The notes under the pieces were generated by a model. That model did not search any database and was not told the DNA's origin. It worked only from the letters and a program-made list of their open reading frames with translations. From assembly GCA_943736015.1 (NCBI GenBank), contig OX031056.1:65561277-65625276 (forward strand): a stretch of 64,000 bases of DNA. The letters run 5' to 3'. Every line of letters begins with the position of its first letter. The first letter of the stretch is position 1. The position numbers and the translations under genes were made by a program. Source of the stretch: Tridacna crocea. Taxonomy: Eukaryota > Mollusca > Bivalvia > Cardiida > Cardiidae. Positions 32,401 through 44,400 of this stretch are shown here, in pieces.

Positions 32401-35400
32401 TTAAAAAAATATGTTTTTGTGCTTACCTTGTGTAATTTTATAGGCGCAGCCATGTTTTTTACTCGAACAGGTGCGTAAAATTGACAGGGACAGTAACGTT
32501 GACCGGGAGCAAGTTCGTAAGGTCTCTCCAGTGTGATGATGCTACATGCCAAATATGAAAGCTCTAGCCCTTAAGGTTTGGGACAAGAAGATTTTTGAAG
32601 ATTTCCTTCTTTATCTCTATGTGAAATCCGAGAACCCACAACATAGGGCCAATTTCCATACTAGGGCCATTATTTGAAGTATTTTAATAGGGGGCCACTA
32701 GATGATACTACATGCCATATATGAGAGCTCTAGCCTTTATGGTTTGGGACAAGAAGATTTTTAAAGATTTCCTTCTTTATCTCTATGTGAAATCCAAGAA
32801 CCCACAACATAGGGCCATTTTCAACACTAGGGCCATAATTTGAAGTATTTTGGTAGAGGGCCACTAGATGATGCTGCATGCCAAATATGAAAGCTCTAGC
32901 CCTTAAGGTTTGGGACATAAAGTTTTTTACAGATTTCCTTCTTTATCTCTATGTGGAATCGGAGAACCCACAACATAGGGCCAATTTCCACACTAGGGCC
33001 ATTATTTGAAGTATTTTGGTAGAGGGCCACTAGATGATACTACATGCCATATATGAGAGCTCTAGCCCTTATGGTTTGGGACAAGAAGATTTTTAAAGAT
33101 TTCCTTCTTTATCTCTATGTGAAATCCGAGAACCCACAACATAGGGCCATTTTCAAACTAGGGCCATAATTTGAAATATTTTGGTAGAGGGTCACTAGAT
33201 GATGCTACATGCCAAATATGAAAGCTCTAGCCCTTACGGTTTGGGACAAGAAGATTTTTAAAGATTTCCTTCTTTATCTCTATGTGAAACCCGAGAACCC
33301 ACAACATACGGCCGATTTCTACACTAGGGCCATTATTTGAAGTATTTTAATAGAGGGCCACTAGATGATACTACATGCCATATATGAGAGCTCTAGCCTT
33401 TATGGTTTGCGACAAGAAAATTTTTAAAGATTTCCTTCTTTATCTCCATGTGAAATCCAAGAACCCACAACATAGGGCCATTTTCAACACTAGGGCCATA
33501 ATTTGAAGTATTTTGGTAGAGGGTCACTAGATGATGCTACATGCAAAATATGAGAGCTGTAGCCCTTACGGTTTGGGACAAGAAGATTTTTAAAGCTTTT
33601 TCTCTCGGTTGCCATGGCAACCAGAGTTCTCCATGGAATTCAAATCTTTGAAGTATTTTGAAAGTGCATCACCTAAGGATCATTTCTGTGAAGTTTCACT
33701 GAAATCTGTTGGGCGGTTTCAGAGGAGAAGAATTTTTAAGTAATTGTTCACGGACGGACGGACACACGGACGGACGCCGGACAACGATCGATCACAATAG
33801 CTCACCCTGAGCACTATGTGCTCAGGTGAGCTAAAAAAAGCCAAGCAAAAGATTGTGTAACAAATCGAGGAATTATTCATTCTGAGCAAAAGTGTACTGA
33901 TATTTCGATGTGTTTAACTATTTACCACTCATGAGCAGCATTTTCTCCTTTTCCCACCATGTTTTTTTCCCTTCCCAAAACTAATTTCAAATTTCCTGTC
34001 ACTTTTATTTGGTATGTCTCCAAATGCTTTCAGATTGGAACAGTCTAAAATTTTGCCGTTTGGTAAAGAGTTACAGATAGAGATTCAACATTTTGATATG
34101 CATGTGGTAGTTTGAAGATTACATGCAATTCAAAGTACTCTCAGGCTGAAAAAATTCATAGCTATGAGGAAGATCCAACCATTTACCAGCAGAGGCTGTC
34201 TATCTGTCTCTGTGACACCGTCCATCAGTATGTCACCATAAAACAGCTGATTGGAAATGTTACTTATCCAAGGATGACATCTGTACTGCGTCCTCAAGAT
34301 AGTTGGTATGTAACCCTGTAATTACAATTTTACCTTAACCATGCTGAGTTTGAAATATGATGCTTTTGCAAATCAAAAAAGAAAAAAGATACTGCAAAGA
34401 ACGTAATATGAGTACTCTAGTCTTTTAGTCGACTTTGTCCAGTTCAAATATTTTGGCCATAAGGACATGAACCCATTACCACAGCCTACTTTTGATGACC
34501 CTGAGAAAGACGCGTACTTATGACAACCCTGAGAGAGAAGCCTTTAGAAAACATGAACCCATTACCACAGCTACTTTTGATGACCCTGAGAAAGAAGCCT
34601 TCTTATGACAACCCTGAGAAAGAAGCCTTTAGAAAACATTGTGGAAAAAGGAGAAAATGCTGATAACCAGCATTTTCTCCTTTTCCCACAATGTTTTCTA
34701 CCCTTCACATGACAAATTTAAAATTTTCCAATCACTTTTATTTTATTGTCTGCAGATGCTTTCAATTTGGACACACCTAAAATTTTGCCGTTTGCTAATG
34801 AGTAAACTCTTAACCAAAAGATAAAATTTCAGACATGTCTAAATTTAAATGTTTGCCAACAATGACTTGTAAGTACTTCAAATGATGATTTCTGTCATAG
34901 AAACAGTAGAAATCACAATGTCTTTAGAGGCCTTTTCTGTCACGGTCTTTAAAACTCCAGACTATGTAGTAAAGTGTGAAAATTAAAAGAAATCGGTCTT
35001 TTCCATTTTCTAAAAAATTTTCTGCACAGGAGCATGATAACAGTATGAACTCATTACTAAACGACAAAATTTTAGGTTTGTCCAAATACAATGCATTTGC
35101 AGACAACAAAATAAAAGTGACTGGAAATTTGAAATTTGTTTTGTGAAGAGTAGAAAACATTGTGGGAAAAGGAGAAAATGTTGGTTACCAGCATTTTCTC
35201 CTTTTCCCACAATGTTTTCCAAAGGCTTCTTTCTCAGGGGCGTCAAAAGTAGGGATTGTGTGGTAATGGGTTAAACTATGGAAACAATTGGAAATTCTAA
35301 ACCCTGAGTATGATTTTGCAATTTATGGGTGCTAGTAAACAATTACTGTATATTTATGACCAGATACAGTCATACTTTGATATACTCTGATATTTCTTAT

Positions 35401-38400
35401 GGAAAAAAAAAAAGCCCTATACAATGAAAATTCATAATACTTCCATCTTCCTAGCATTAAAGTCCATTTTTTGTACCAACACTGAGTGTTAACGAAAAGT
35501 GGATAATAAATAAGATTTATTCAATTGTTGTACCTATTTCATATCTCACTATAACACTGTGATAGAGATTTATATCGATCAAATATACACATATTTATGT
35601 AAGAATTATAAATAAAACTGGTAAATCACCATTTTTATCAACCTATCAAACATGGTCTGTTCTAATCCTTGATCATGTGCTGCTTTAGCCCCTTCTATGG
35701 TGGGATCCAGTTGCTAAAGTTTAAAAAAAAAGTGAGGCAAAATCAAGCTTGCAGTGACAGTTTTAAGAATGTACCATGCACCTTTGCTATATAAACTTAT
35801 TATAATTGAAAAACATGCTGCCAAAATTATTCCACTGAAATTCTGGTATGTTAGAGTATTGACTTTCAGAATCCTTCCTGTCTTCACTTGAACTTCACAG
35901 ACCAGTGAATATAGGTTAAAATCTGAAACACCCACAGAGATCCAAATTTTTAAAGTCACATACCCAACTACACATCATAGAGATTCATTCTGGTAAGTTT
36001 GAACCTACAGCAATGGAAACCATAGGTGGAGTTGCACACATAAGAAATTGCTAATACATGGACTGAAGGACAGATATACACATATGAATTAATAGCTGTC
36101 TTTCACACCATTTTCATCATTATTATGGATATATAAGGATTTGTTTCATCTTGACTTTCTTGATGTACTTTGGGTCTTATCCATTTCTCATAGTTTTCTT
36201 TAGCAAACTCCGACACTGAACTGTGTTGCTGTCTGAACAGCATATTTGGATACTTTTCACAAAACTTGTTACAAAAAATATACATCAGAAGTGAAATTAA
36301 TAAATAATTTCTGGATTCAAAAAAGATATTCGTACAAAACTCTACTATTCACGAGCTAAATCCATTCTGAGTCAAGACCAGTCTGTTTTGTCATGAATTC
36401 CCTAGGAAAATATGCAATCATTCCTAATTTACTGATGTAAGCAGGGTGAGGCAACTTACTAAATCATACTTTTTTTTAAAGTTATGTTTGATTATTACAA
36501 AAGATTTTTTTTGAAAAAAAAAAAAAAAAAAAAAGCAAAAACTATAAGTGATTCTAGCTTGTTATGTAACTGTCTGCATGACTAAAAACCAGTGACTTCA
36601 TCAGCAATCCGATATTAAAGTGATTTGATTGAGTACTGAATGAATCTGCCCATCATTTAAGACAGTGACTGAATATTTCCAAATGAAGTTGCTCTATCAG
36701 GTAAATCAAGTTCTTTTTCATAAGTATACTGATTTAAGAGAGATCAGATTTGATACAAAGAACTGAATAGGACTATAGACATAACATGCAAAAGAAAAAT
36801 AATATGTGAAATGTCTGATAGATAAATGATGAAGGGCAATAAGCATGTATATGTTTAAATGTTTGGACAATCTACCCCTTTACTAGATAAACCATTGGTT
36901 GTCTTATTTTTCAATCTCATCCTTTCATAGCTAACTATAATCTTAACAGAATTTGAAAGAAACAAGGAAAATCTGAGGTTGGTTTACCTTGGGATCACCT
37001 ACAAGTAGAAGTTTTTTACATCCAAATCTTGCTATAGGAAGGAGAGACGATGGCTCTGTCATCTGACTGCATTCATCTAGGAACACAACCTGTTGTATTG
37101 AATCATATAACTGTCACCGGCATTTTATATTTGTTTTTTCACTTATCCAAATTGAAAGCATTTGTAGACAACATAACTGACTCAAGATTTGGAATCTGTT
37201 TATGGAAGGACAGTGCACACTGTGGGAAATGGAGAAAATGCTGGCCCTCACAATATTTCTTCCTTCTTCAAGGTTGTTAAAACTCCAAATTGTAAGTTGA
37301 GGGGCTAATAATGAAGAAATTGATCTGAGAAATTTCTATGAATATTGGTACAGTAGGCAAAGTACTTTAAACGTAAACATTTTTACATTTTAATACTGGG
37401 TTTTCTTTTGAAATTACCCTTAAGATTTAACTCTTTACCACACCAGAAAGTTTTAGACTGGTCCAAATTGAAAGCATTTGTAGACAACAAAAAAGCAAGA
37501 GGGCTTAGATGGCCCTGGATCACTCACCTGAGAGGATCATAGACATTCTTTTTTTAGCTTTGGAAACAAGATCATTATTTTGCAAAGCGATTTTTAAAAG
37601 GCCACATGTAAAAGTAATTTCAAAATCTGTCACCATCCCTACAATCATCACCACAGCAATGATTTTAATGAATCTGAATTCTGCAATTAGATTTTTGGAC
37701 AGATCAACCAAAGACAATTTCTTGAAGAAGAGCACATGCTTGATAGTGACTAAAAACTAAGTCAAACAAGAGCACCACAGGCAGGTGCCACAACCAACAA
37801 TTTTTGAGATTCACCAAAGGAACATTGCTGTGAAATTATTTCAAAATCTGACCAGCAGTTTCAGAGAAGATGAATTTTTTAAGAATTTCTTCATGTCCGT
37901 ATAATGTAAATAGCCCCTATTCACCAGAGCCATGTTTCTTTACAGATCAAAATTTTGCAGCAAACACTTTTTGAAAAGGGTCACCCAAGTAACATCTCTG
38001 AATTTTTTTCAAAATCTGACCAGCAGTTTCAGAGAAGAAGATTTTAAAAGAATTTCTTAAAAAATTCCATTTGGTTGCCATTGCAACCAGAGTTATTGAT
38101 GGAATCAAATTTTGTGAACAATTTTTAAAGAGGACCTCCAAAGGAACATTCCAGCCAAGTTTGGTTCAAATCGGCCAGTGGTTTAGGAGGAGATGTTTAA
38201 AGAAATTGTTGACGTCGGATGACGGACACACCCTGATCCTAAAAGCTCCCCTTGAGCATGTGCTCTGGAGAGCTAAAAATGTGACTAAAAAATTGAAATT
38301 TGGTTAAGGAAGGAATGAAAACATTGTTGAAAAGGAGAAAATGCTGATTATCAGCATTTTCTCCTTTTCCCACAATATTTGAAAAGGCTTCTTTCTCAGG

Positions 38401-41400
38401 GTCATTAAAAGTCTGGATTGTGTGGTAAAGGGTTTAGTAATCCATGAGTCAAATACTTCATATCTTTAAATTTTTCTATTTTCTATTTTCTGCTGTTTCT
38501 ATGAATCAAAACATTGACTCAAAAAAAAAAATCTCACTTACACTCTTTGCTATTAGAGTGTTATCTTGTAATATTATTTCTTTACGAGCATTTAATTATT
38601 TTTTCATTTCTTTTTTTCCTGATTTGAATGTGTATGGGGTATTTATGTTTCTTTTGCAGACAAAGAAATATGAGCCATGCTCTTGCAGAACGGGTTCTGG
38701 AGCATCTCCGTAATATATGATGCCAAGCATATCATCACACAGCAATAGATCTATACAATCCATTCCATCTAACAACAGACTGGATCTTGAGGTAGAACAG
38801 TCCTTTGACATACAGAAAATTTATAAGTAGCAAAAAGTTTCTACCCATCTGAAAAAAGTTTCGACCATTTTCAGCCTGCTCATTCCGAGCAGGCTGACAT
38901 TGGTCGAAACTTTTTTCGGATGCATTAAAATCTCCTTTTATGGCCCCTATATCTATACAAAAATGACGTACAGGAAACTCCATGTTGTTTAACGATGGAA
39001 CAGAACAGGAGGCACATGTAACACCCACCACTTTCACAGCTCCCAGTTTCTACAAAGTAAAATTAAATAATTGAAAGTTATTCAAACTGCAGATGAATGA
39101 GGAATGGACGAAACACAAAATGATGCCCCTTTTGTCGCCTTTTACGACACGCACATTGTCACTTTTGTTCCGCCAGATGAAATGGCAGATCGCGGGACTG
39201 CAATGGTTTATTCTTATACCCCCGATTAAACCACACAGGGTCTCACAGGCCAATTGATTCCCATTCCAAACCCCATTTATATTGAGAAAAAAATATAGGA
39301 TTTGGAATAAGAACTACCCAGCCTGCTGCAATCCTACGAATTACGAGGAAAGCAGCTGTTTGTCTCTACTTTTAGTCGCCTTCTACAACATGCCATAAAG
39401 AAAGGTCGAGGTCCTATTCTATATAGTAAAAAAACACCAGACCCCATGGAGACATAAGATGACACTACAAAATGGTTATGGTAAGTTTTTGCGTGAGCTG
39501 ATGCAGACAAAGACAAAGTTGCCAGAACTGTGACAATACCTCAAAATGACAAGACTTGACAACAGGGGTTTGATGGTTGGATCTGCAGCTTGCAAATTTC
39601 TTCAGAGGATTACAATAGTTATTGTGACAAGGTTCATTTCTCTCTCACCGGTGATCATTTTTTCAATGATGGGTATGTGGAAAAGCAGTGAATGGCTTTG
39701 AAAATCTACTGTGCAGAATACTGGTAAAAGAAATTCCAGGAATTCATGGACTGGTGCACTGGCCCCCCAAGATATGACTAATATAATGTTAAACAAGCTT
39801 AAACACCATGCAAATCTATCAACATTCCCCAAAGACATCGAAACTCTAGATTGTGTGGTGAAGGGTTAATGAAAAAGGTGGAAAGCAAATGAGCAGCACA
39901 TAGACAAAAAAGCCATTGATCAACAAACTGCCAACAAAATGAAAAAATCTCCAGATTGACAATTTTTTTCACTCTTCATGTTTTAAGAGTATCATATGGA
40001 AAAGAAGTACCGTCTTATCCTCAGCAGTTGGCTCTAACTCTACTTTGGTTTTAAAAGCTAAGCACTGCAGATAAGTAATATTTGACATCTTCTGAGCAGT
40101 CGGGCCCTACTTTATATTAGTTTCAAAATCTATCTGCTGTTGAGAGAACAATACAGTTGTTATAACATCTTATCAGTCGATTCTAACTTTTAATATATCC
40201 ATTCAAAAGCTTTGTGGTGTGCAGTAATAAAAACAGGTATTAAAATCTTTTACTATAAGCAGCTGGTTCTTGCTTTATACCAATTTCGAAACGCTCTGTT
40301 CTGTGGCCAAGTAAACACAATTATTATGAGCAGATGATACTCACTTTACATTGATTCAACTCTTTACCTAGCAGTAAAATTTTAGACTTGTCCAAATTAA
40401 AAGCATATGCTGATGACAATTTATAGATGACTCAAATGGTGAAATTTGTCCTTGATAAAGTCGGTAGAAAACCGTTTGGAAAGAGGATAAATCAGCATTT
40501 TCTCCTTTTCCCACACTTTTTTTCAAAAAGCTTCTTTCCAAGGGTCATTTAAATCCAGAATGTTTGGTAAAGGGTTAAAAGCTGTGTGCTATAGCAAAGT
40601 GAAACAGTTATAATGATATCTTATCATAAGCAGTAAGTTCTCTCTTTGTACTGTTATCAGGATATCTTATCGTCATCAATGGGTTTGTTTACCCTCGCCA
40701 TGCGGCATTACGCCATGCAGCGAGCAGCTATTGGTTCTTTACTATGGATGAACGACTATTTATTGAGATCAATACGTTTTAACAGACTGCAACACCTCAC
40801 GGTTTAAGAAAAAATGTAAAATATATATCTTATCATGAGCATTCTCCTTTTATACAGATTACTACACTGTGGCTGTAGAGGAATAAACACAATTATTGTT
40901 AACCACCTACTTTCTTGTTTTCCCCTTGTCTATGTTTCTCTATACTCTGTCTTACATGGCTGAAAATTAGAAAAAGAAACTTTAATCTTTGGTAGAATTA
41001 AAGCTTATCCAATGGTGTTTTAACCCAGTATTTTTGCCATTTCCCACATTGTTTTCTACCCTTTAAAATACAAATTTCAGTTTTCAAGTCACATTTACTT
41101 TGTCATCTGCAAATGCTTTTAATTTGGACAGGTCTAAAATCTGTAAACTCTATACCAAACAACCCCTGGTTTTTACAACCCTGTGATAGAAACCTTTTGA
41201 AAATATTGTGGGAAAATGAGAAAATGTTGGTAACCAGCATTTTCTCCTTATCCCACAATGTTTTCTACCCTGCTGGAAACAAATTTCAATTTTTGATTTA
41301 TGTTTATTTTGTCGTTTGCAAGTGCTTTCAATTTTGAACAGTCTAATAATTTGTTGTTTGGTAAAGAGTTAGTCTCATTTAAATCTATACCAAACGACAA

Positions 41401-44400
41401 AAGTTTAGACTGGTCCAAATTTAAAGCATTTAAAAACGTCAAAATAAAACTGACTGAAAATTTGAAATTTGTATCGAAGAGGAGAGAAAACAATGAGGGG
41501 AAAGGAGAAAATGCTGTTCACCAGCATTTTCTCCTTTTCCCGAAATGTTTTCAAAGGCTTCCATCTCAGGGTCGTAAAAACAAGTGATTGTTTGGTAAAG
41601 AGTTAAAGAAACCAAACAGCTTCAGTTTAAGGCTGTTTGGTCTAGAATATCTTACATATTTACTTCAGCATGTCATACTGGTGGCAATATCCTGCAGCAG
41701 TCTCTTTAATCAGTAAGAGTTATGCACCCTTCTGGTATGAAGCTAGCCGTGTTTGAAGTAAATTGTGTCAGCAATGCTAGACATTGGAAAATACAACTTT
41801 AACCCTTTTCCAAACAATCCCTGGTTTTCACAACCCTGAGAAAGAAGCCACCTAAAACATGGTAGGAAAACGGAGAAAATGCTGGTATCTAGCATTTTCT
41901 CCTTTTCCTACAATGTTTTCTTCCCTTCCCTGAACAAATTTCAATTTTTGAGTCATATTTATTTTGTCATCTGCAAATGCTTCCAATTTGGACCAGTCTG
42001 AAATTATGTTGTTTGGTAAAGAGGTAAACCTTTACCGACCAACACAATTCTAGACTTGTTCAAACTGAAAGTCTTAGCAGACAATAAACCGAAGGTGACT
42101 CGAATTACGTATGTATTTTGTTTTCGAAAAAATAGAAAACATTGTGGGGATAAGTAGAAAAATGCTGGCTTCCACTGCGTTATGAAGGTATTTTCCTCAG
42201 GGTTGTTCAACTTGGGATTGTGTGGGAAAGTGTCATTGAATTCTTTACAAACAATCAAGTGAAAAATCTAACAAGGCAGATGCCAAATCAAGCAGTGGAA
42301 GCTTAGTTTTGATCTGTTCCATCTGCAAAACATGTAGAAGGTTATACAGGGGATAGACAAAAATATATGTGAACCATGCCCACTGAGAAGGGAGCTTTAT
42401 GCTTTTCCAAAAAGTATCAACTAAGGTCAGCCTGCGCAGTCTGTGCAAGATGACTTTTCGCTATTGGTCAATTTTCTGTACTTTTAAGGACCAGTCTACC
42501 TCATATTAAGTTGGGTCTTTAACTCTTCACTAAACGACAAAATCTTGGACTGGTCCAAATTCAAAGCATTTGCAGACACATTATAAATATGGCTCAAAAA
42601 TTGAAAATTGTTTTGGGAAGGGTAGAAAACATTGTGGGAAAAGGAGAAAATGCTGGTTACCAGCATTTTCTCTTTTTCCTACAATATTTTCAAAAGGCTT
42701 CTTTCTCAGGGTTGTTAAAAGTCGGGATTGTGTGGTAAAGAGTTAAAAAAGAGGCTAATATGGATCCGTAATCATCTAATGACTTGCTTGGTATCATGGA
42801 TCAGGTAAGATGCCCTGAGAAAAGTCCCCTTTTGTTAGAACACAGCTCAATATACTGAAACACTCCAACCTTTTTTCTGCTGGAGTTAGATCACTGCTCC
42901 TCAACATTTCCTGTAAGTCTTTAAGCTCCTGGTTATCTGTCCCACTGGCATGTATACTGTACAAATACACAGAAACCAAGACAAAATAGATTAATCTTAT
43001 GACAACTTTTGGACTTAAACATTTCCAAAGCACTTGTATATGACAAATCAAATCTGACTCAAATTGTCAATGAGAAGTCAGAGAACATTTTGAGAAAGAG
43101 AGAAAATGCTGATGCTGGAATTTTTTATAGATGTCATTGTTAGTAAGACTTACATGCATGATTTTCATGTTAAATGGTTATCTTCACGTTTACAACAAGA
43201 AGTACTGAGGAAGGTTATTTAAAACAACAGATGTTTGTAAAACATGTATGCCCCCCCTAATGGCATCCAATTCTAAATATAACATGTGATTATAAACTGT
43301 TAAGTTCAAAGTGTAAAAATGAACAAAGGGTAATTACTCAAAAATTATTAATGATAAATTAACATTTCTTGGGCACTGCACTTCCCATTTATGTGAACTA
43401 TCAACTTTTAAAGTTTCATGATTTTACCTCACATACTTTTTTAGTTATGCTCCAGAAAAAAATTAAGTATGAAAAATCAACAAAGGGCAATAACTGCAAA
43501 AATATAATGGGCAGAGTTATGGTTCTTGTGCAATGCACTTCTCCTGAATAAGAGCTATCCACATATAAAGTTTCAAGATGATATCTGAAAGACCTTTTGA
43601 GTTATGCTCCAGACAAAAAATTAAGTATGAAAATCAACAAAGGGCAATAACTCCAAAAATATGATGGGCAGAGTTATGGTTCTTGTGCACTGCACTTCTC
43701 TGTAATAGGATTAATCCACCTGTGAGGTTTCAAGGTGATACCTGAAATACTTTTTGAGTTATGCTCCCGACAAAAATTAAGTATGAAAATCAATAAAGTG
43801 CAATAACTCCAAAAATATGATGGGCAGAGTTATGGTACTTGTGCACTGCACTTCTCCTTAATGAGATCTATCCACCTATGAGGTTTCAAGATGATACCTG
43901 AAATACTTTTAGAGTTATGCTCTGGACAAAAATTAAGTATGAAAATCAACAAAGGGCAATAACTCCATAAATATGATGCACAGAATTATGGTTCATGTGC
44001 ACTGCACTTCTCCTTAATGAGATCTATCCACCTATGTAGTTTCAAGATGATACCTGAAATACTTTTTGAATTATGTTCCGGACAAAAATGTGGTCTACAG
44101 ACGGACCGACCGACAAGTGCAAAGCAATATACCCCCACTTCTTCGAAGGGGGGCATAATTAGTAAGTTGTGGAAATCTTTTGATTTACTCCCTCTATAAA
44201 TGTTTCATTCAACTTTTATTGTAAATGTATGAGCCATTGTAATGCAGAGAAATGACCCTCCCCTACCAAATGACCCCAGGGTCATTTCTCTGCATTACGC
44301 CATCTTTTCATTTATGTACATATTTTTGAGCCAAACTACATCTGTAAACATGGACCCATGAACAGTAAATAGGCTACATGCGATGAGGAAGGAGACTTTA

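Larger units (their letters stand above)
27326..32535. mobile_element. 5,210-bp TIR transposon with ATGAT target duplication
   Basis: Ends CACACTGGAGAGACCTTACG and its mirror CGTAAGGTCTCTCCAGTGTG. TIRs are about 370 bp. ATGAT flanks both sides (27321-27325, 32536-32540); the host array unit reads CTAGATGATGCTAC, so the empty site is known. CAC...GTG ends and a 5-bp duplication recall Transib/RAG-like elements, but no transposase was recognised. Inside: possible coding segments, a LINE fragment (28510-29993), a TFB scrap (30196-30320) and a 1,087-bp palindrome (30718-31804). Confidence 0.88.
25477..33834 (+). mobile_element. Pearl-like element (GCTCACCTGAG family), long array split by a 5.2-kb transposon
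   Basis: Starts AGAGGACCATGATGGTCCTA, TATCGCTCACCTGAGTAC; ends ACGGACGGACACACGGACGG, then TGAGCACTATGTGCTCAGGT and GAGCTAAA. Core units (about 165 bp; GGCCACTAGATGATGCTACA, CCAAATATGAAAGCTCTAGC, TTTGGGACAAGAAGATTTTT) lie at 26030-27325 and 32536-33640. The gap is the element at 27326-32535, inserted inside a GATGATGC unit. Confidence 0.82.

Noticed and set aside
34112..34321. Plus-strand ORF that looked like an exon (SYEEDPTIYQQRLS...)
   Set aside because: It is the antisense of ZGRF1 exon r, whose minus reading LRTQYRCHP with in-phase GT-AG junctions is decisive.
36103..36285. 60-codon minus ORF (YIFCNKFCEKYPN...)
   Set aside because: Lies in the intron between exons p and q, which connect in phase as GDPK|QL. 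No domain.
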